Below are positions 53,101-57,814 of a stretch of 57,814 bases of DNA, piece after piece. The DNA lies in NCBI GenBank assembly GCA_013115125.1, contig JABANN010000171.1, forward strand, positions 1 through 57,814, written 5' to 3'. Origin of the DNA: Perkinsus olseni. Taxonomy: Eukaryota > Perkinsozoa > Perkinsida. Below the pieces are notes generated by a model. The model saw nothing but the letters and a program-made list of their open reading frames with translations. It was not told where the DNA came from and did not search any database. Within the stretch, counting starts at the first letter, position 1. Each line of letters opens with the position of its first letter. Position numbers and translations under genes: made by a program.

Positions 53101-56100
53101 AGGAGATTGCGTCGAGGGCCGTCATCCGAGACCGCCTGGTGAGGGACTTCTGGGACCCGATGGAGGTCCATATGGCACGGCTACACTGTATCGAGGAAGA
53201 AAGAAGTTTGAGCGTGGCCAACTATCCCTTCCGCTCGGGTACTGCTGCTCCGGATAGCTCCAGCCCCCTGCTGAAGAAGCTCAGAGTAGTACCATCACAG
53301 AGATTCCTAGTGATGATCCGATCGCGGGGTTAGGTGCTGCGGGACGTCCAGGCTCGGAAGTCCGTCTGGCTCACCGACGTGGCATGTGGATGCTCCCTCC
53401 CAGTCGAGGACGATGCTTTGAACCCGATCAACATCTGTGGAGGTCAAGAGGACTATCTGATCAACTGGGGGAGGTGCCGCTGGGAGCTGCCCCAGCCGAC
53501 ATCCGGTACGCTCCTTTCGGGCAGCCGCCTGTGATGGGTTTCTGTCCAGGGACTGCTGAATCCACCAAGGCGGCCGAGGACGCCGCGAGGCCTCCAGAAG
53601 CGGAACCCCAGGCCGGTGGGTTGGTTGGCGGCCGATAGTTTCCTCCTTAGCGCTACGCACCTCAGATGCCCGGGCCATGGAGAGGACGGCAAGCTCCTTC
53701 GGAGGGTACATCTCAGCTGACCCGGGACTGGCGCATCCGTGCTTCCCTGCCGGAGACACGACCAGCGCGGATTTCCTGTACGACCCGACGGAGCTGGTCA
53801 GCAGCCCCCGCAGGAGGTACTATCGCGCTAACATCAGTGCATCTGGGGACGTCGACGGGTCAACCAGGAAGCCTCGAAAAATCGCTGCAAATATGGTATC
53901 TATAGCGATGGCTGGTATTTCAATAGCCAGATGCTAATGAACAAGTGGCTAGTATTTGAAATATTAATTGATTCGGCCACCGCTCTCCGACCCTTCCAAA
54001 GACTCGAGGGCAGAATGATCCTTGCCCTATGTCCCACGGTCAACCGTCTACTGTGTGCGCACTTCGTTTGTTAGGATTCAAGTCAACCTGCTTAATGAGA
54101 TGTGCATGGATTACAAGAGGGCTTTTAATACAGTGTTCGATCGAGTGAAGGGCGAGAAGACGAAGGCGGTCGAGGTAGAGTTTGCCACCTCTGTCAAGTC
54201 TGTGGAAGCAGGGGGCGTCCTCTTGTGGTAGCATATCTCGGAACGAGTTCATCGCATCCACGCGATCCTTAAGGAGTTGAAGTCGGAGGAGAGTCCTCCC
54301 GTAGATCCTGCAGTCCGCGAGTTGCCGACTGGAGAGGTGATGGTCATCGGGCAAGCTCGACTGGCTTCCGTGCCTTAGCTTTCAGAATCCCGAGTCCGTC
54401 CTCGAAGTCTCTGATAAGGAAATTGGTGCCGAGAAATGGATCAGCAAGGAGGAGCGAGCGAGGCTGGTGGGTGTGATCCTGGCTGCACAGCAGAGAGGCT
54501 CGGCTCCTACCCACAGGATGCTGAGGCTGCTGCCGAGACCGAACGCCTGCGGAAGCTACAGGAAGACGATGGCGGTCGACAGAAGGCATTGATCACTATG
54601 ATGGGTGGTACTCTGAAAACTAAGAAGGATCTCAGCCCTCTGGAGGTATGAGTACGAACAATCGCTAGTCTCCTGATGGGGACGGTAGGTCCGACTGGAG
54701 CGTGAGGAGTGGATGGACACAGTACCCGAGGACGAAATGGATGAGGAACAGAAGGTAAGGGGCAGCACTAGGACGGGCGATGCCTTCTCGTGTCATCGGC
54801 ACAGCCCTCTTGGACGTCTGCTGTGTAATTCAGGCGGCTTTTGCTGATCAACTCGCTAGAGAGAAAGCACTGGCAGAAGAGCAGGTAAGTCGCTCCCCTT
54901 TACGTCTGCAGAGTGGTCCGGCCTTGGCATGAGTACTCGCGCTGCTGCAGGAGGCCTACCGTACCCGACTGGGAGAGGAGCTAGAACAACTCAAGGCTGA
55001 GATCAAGGAGAGCACCGCTGCCTTTGATGATGGCCTCCTCAAGGAACTCTACCGAACGAGGGTTGAGACTGACTTGAAGATGTACGACAGACCGCCCTCC
55101 TGAGCCCGCGTCAATCGTCCTGTCCCTTCCCTTCAGCCTCACACAGGAGCTCCTGGTCCTGCAGCATCACCTGGCACTACGGCAGTCTCAGGAAGACAAG
55201 GTAGCGGTAGAGAGCCTCAACCAGAGGATAGTCGAAGCCCGGAAGAAAGTCCTGTTCGCTGGCTCGCCGTGCTGGTGGCAGCCTTCTCTCAGGTCGCCGA
55301 GTGCCGGGCGGAGTTTGAGGACTTTAGCCTGATTGTTCGCGACCTCGAGCGAGAGGCTGATGAGATCGTCAGGCAGGAGAGAGATTACGTAAGTTCCACT
55401 GTAGGTGTTTGGTGAGATTCACTGCCGTTATAAGGTGTCCAACTTCAAGCAGCAGTTCTCCTCGGCCAACACCGGTAGCACTGACTTATCAGGGAGTGTC
55501 TCGAGGCTCAACCTCAGGAATCGATACTGAGGACTTCAACCAGCTTTTGGCGCTTTTCCGAACTACACTTCCGGGAGAGGACGCCAATAAGGTAGAGGCC
55601 CTCATCGTGACTCCGCACCATCGCTGTATCAGGACAATACCGCTGCCTCAAACAAGAACGCCTATCACGGGAGGTCCCTTGTGAGTTACCGCTTTCCCTC
55701 TGGATATTGCCGTCTATTTCGTGACAGATGTCTCACAACTTGTTTAATCGGCCCTCCTCTCGTTCCCGGATTGTAGGCGGTCGGAGGCAAGAGGACAATG
55801 AAGGTAAGACCCACACCTCGAACCCGTTGGACTTCACGATTGATCAGAATTTTCTTACTTGGACACTATGGAGGACTACGAGCTCAACACGCCCACCATG
55901 GACGATGTAGCGAGGCCGCGCGAATGGTTGGAAAATTCCCTCCTTTCCAGATTGCTGTCTTCCAGTACCCGGACGATTGCCCCGAAGGGATCGACGAGGA
56001 GCTCTTCGGAAGGGCCATGAGACTCCGCCGGGAGAGGCAAGACCAGGGTTCTCACCGGACCTTGCGAGCTTCTGTTCGCTCCTCAGATGTAAACTGGACC

Positions 56101-57555
56101 TTGAGATACGCCGGATGAACGCACTGCTTGACATCGCTAACAGACGCCAGTGGTGTCATCGGCAACGGTAGCAACGGCAGGCGGCCAATCATAGGAGCCG
56201 CTGCCCTGTGCAGACTGGAGAAGGCGCTCTCGGACGAGAAGATTCTCCTCGACCAGCTGGCGTCCCAGAGGGAGATTATACTCAACGAGAAGTTCGACAC
56301 CGAAGTGGCCATCATGGTTAGACAGGTGGGTTGGTCATTGCAGCCCTCCCTCAGTGAACACTAGCCGGTTCCAGGGACTTCTCAACCTCCCTGAGGCCCC
56401 GGTCGCCACGGATTGCAGCGATGCGATTGTTGTACCAGCGGAAGAGGCGATCGAAATACGGAACAGGTCGAGCTTGTACTTCAGCTCGGGTGGATGCACA
56501 GTGGCCGCCGGCAGGCACATCATCGCTCTGGCGAAGGAGAAGTTGGCGGTGTTGCATAAGATAAAGGAATTCCGAAAGAAGCTGAATCTTGTGGAGTGGG
56601 AACAGGCGGTGCTTGCGTTGGAGAAGGAGGTCTGTAGGCATTAACGCTGACTATTCACCAGTATTGGGATTCTACTCCCAGGACCTAGAGGAGCGGTCGA
56701 GAGACATTCAGATGATGCGGGTTACGAAGGATCTTCAGACGGTTCTTTCGGGTAGTATCTCAGCTCTGCTATGAGACAGCATCGGATGGCAGAATCTAGC
56801 AAGAACCCGGACGGTAAACGGGAGACCAAAAATGTGGAGGACGCGTTGAAGAAACTCATAGAGAAGGTGGAGCAGAGCGGTGCAGAAAAGGAAGCTGCAC
56901 TGATCAAAGAAGTGAGCGGGCTTCGATTCTACCCCCAGGCAACTTGAGAAGTGCAAGAATAGCGATGATGAGGGGTCGGCATTCGCCGGACCTCGGCTGG
57001 GTCTATGGCCACGAGGAGAATGGCTGCCTACGAAGTCTTGGGCTCGCTATCTGTCAGCGTGGAGCCGACTGAAGTAGACGTCTCGTCGTTTTCAGTTGGA
57101 ACTCGTGAAGCGAACTAACGACAGGCAACGGAAGGAAAACGAGGTAGCATGCATCCATGACCGAATCTATCGCGCCGCGCGCGCCCCTTGATCTCAGGAA
57201 CTCAAGCGGAAGGCGGACGAACTGCGTCGAACTGTGGCCCAGCGCGAGTCCATCAGGGCGCTGCAAGATTCGCACACTAGTCAAGGCGCTGAAGGGAGCT
57301 CAGTGTGAGACGCTGTCCAAGCCCTCTTCAGCGAAGGCTCTGGCGTGCCTCCGACGATATGTTTTCACAGTTTCCCATAATCATGTCGTGACCAGGTATC
57401 GCGCAGGGGAGAAGAGGATTCCCATCGGAGGGGGCGGCCGTATTGAGGAAAACGCTCGAGAAATTCGAGAAGCACAAGCACGGTTGGCGGAGAGCAGACT
57501 CCACCGGGAGCAAATCGACATGGCACGCAGCCACACCAAAGAGATACAGAAGTAA
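50104..57555 (+). CDS. CFAP43: CFAP43-like axonemal WD40/coiled-coil protein, many exons
   Basis: CFAP43 and its relative CFAP44 tether inner dynein arms to the axoneme of motile flagella. The ATG at 50104 starts MTSSMDSLSINLLVGGAAAP, and the first ~900 residues are WD40-type beta-propeller repeats (VVCVWDTETEEC, HAPINCLAVSPSSRLVVVGS, NRPICRLSMDGDEIAAAASD, GCVTAVAVSDGTVVSGRGNG). From about 52740 the protein becomes coiled coil: LVVWSLKEHKRKMADA, then the family block EEMLQRDEFCIDLEARQEVA, then RLVRDFWDPMEVHMARLHCI and SVANYPFR (53135-53233). Further family-like blocks follow: ADFLYDPTELVSS (about 53770) and VNLLNEMCMDYKRAFNTVFD (about 54081-54140). Short coiled-coil exons rich in Glu/Arg continue to the stop at 57553-57555 (EIREAQARLAESRLHREQID). 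The RDEFCID, FWDPM and LYDPxEL blocks favour CFAP43 over CFAP44. Many 3' exon joins are approximate. Confidence 0.75.
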
Positions 57556-57814
57556 AGCTTGAGCTCATTGTGTTTGACGAATTGCACATCCCGTCAGGCT
57601 CCGAGCAGTGCTTGACGGTTACCGTCAACGGACATTCCCAAGCTTTGTCCATGTACATCAGTCGAGGGAAGCCCCAGACGGCTAGAAAGTTGTTCTCACT
57701 CTAGTCGTTGTTGGGTTTGAGTTACAGTACAGGGTGTTCCGATTCGATATGCAAATCACAAAAATCAGTCTAATTCAGCACATACTACGTGTTTGAGGCT
57801 GAAACTTGAGTATG
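57556..57814. other. 3' flank of CFAP43-like gene
   Basis: Nothing recognisable is present before the window ends. Confidence 0.4.

Noticed and set aside
1-57814. Retroelement, endogenous virus or virus-like element
   Set aside because: No reverse transcriptase, integrase, capsid or polymerase motif and no long terminal repeats were seen on either strand.

Overview
The window looks like nuclear DNA of a small-genome alveolate, most likely a Perkinsus-type protist. Genes lie close together on both strands. Nearly all are split by very short GT-AG introns of about 34-60 nt, and several encode flagellar proteins. The exact genus is inference; no rRNA, tRNA, spliced-leader gene or species marker was found. 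I recognised no retrovirus-like, LTR, Polinton or other virus-derived element, no CRISPR array and no complete DNA transposon.

Layout. 0-4 kb: an unknown minus-strand gene, then a spinster-like MFS transporter in about 13 exons. 4-7 kb: a large acidic protein with nine FPYLYD-type repeats and, just downstream, a 93-residue relative; both start with a MGxC lipid-anchor signal. 7-12.7 kb: gene-poor, with a duplicated gene fragment (7.2 and 10.2 kb), a run of strong hairpins (7.8-8.8 kb), a small membrane protein and an uncertain multi-exon gene. 12.8-20.7 kb: two choline-transporter-like (CTL/SLC44) paralogues flanking an endonuclease/exonuclease/phosphatase-fold enzyme. 21-26.3 kb: two tandem PX-BAR sorting nexins, then a SPEF1-type calponin-homology protein. 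26.9-36.8 kb (minus strand): a PIF1 helicase, a long disordered C2HC zinc-finger protein and an unknown gene. 37.5-41.8 kb: a type II citrate synthase and an RBM39-like splicing factor. 42.5-49.9 kb: two proteins sharing a DnaJ-FN3 module (the second also SAP-like), with hypothetical genes and a duplicated upstream segment. 50.1-57.6 kb: a CFAP43-like axonemal WD40/coiled-coil protein.

Most neighbours have unrelated housekeeping roles. Local duplication is the main theme: the FPYLY pair, CTL pair, sorting-nexin pair and DnaJ-FN3 pair, the last with about 96% nucleotide identity confined to the shared module. The strongest candidates for something undescribed are the acylated FPYLY-repeat family and the SAP/DnaJ/FN3 family. 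Gene models were built by eye from reading frames, splice-site consensus and family motifs. Spans are more reliable than individual exon edges.
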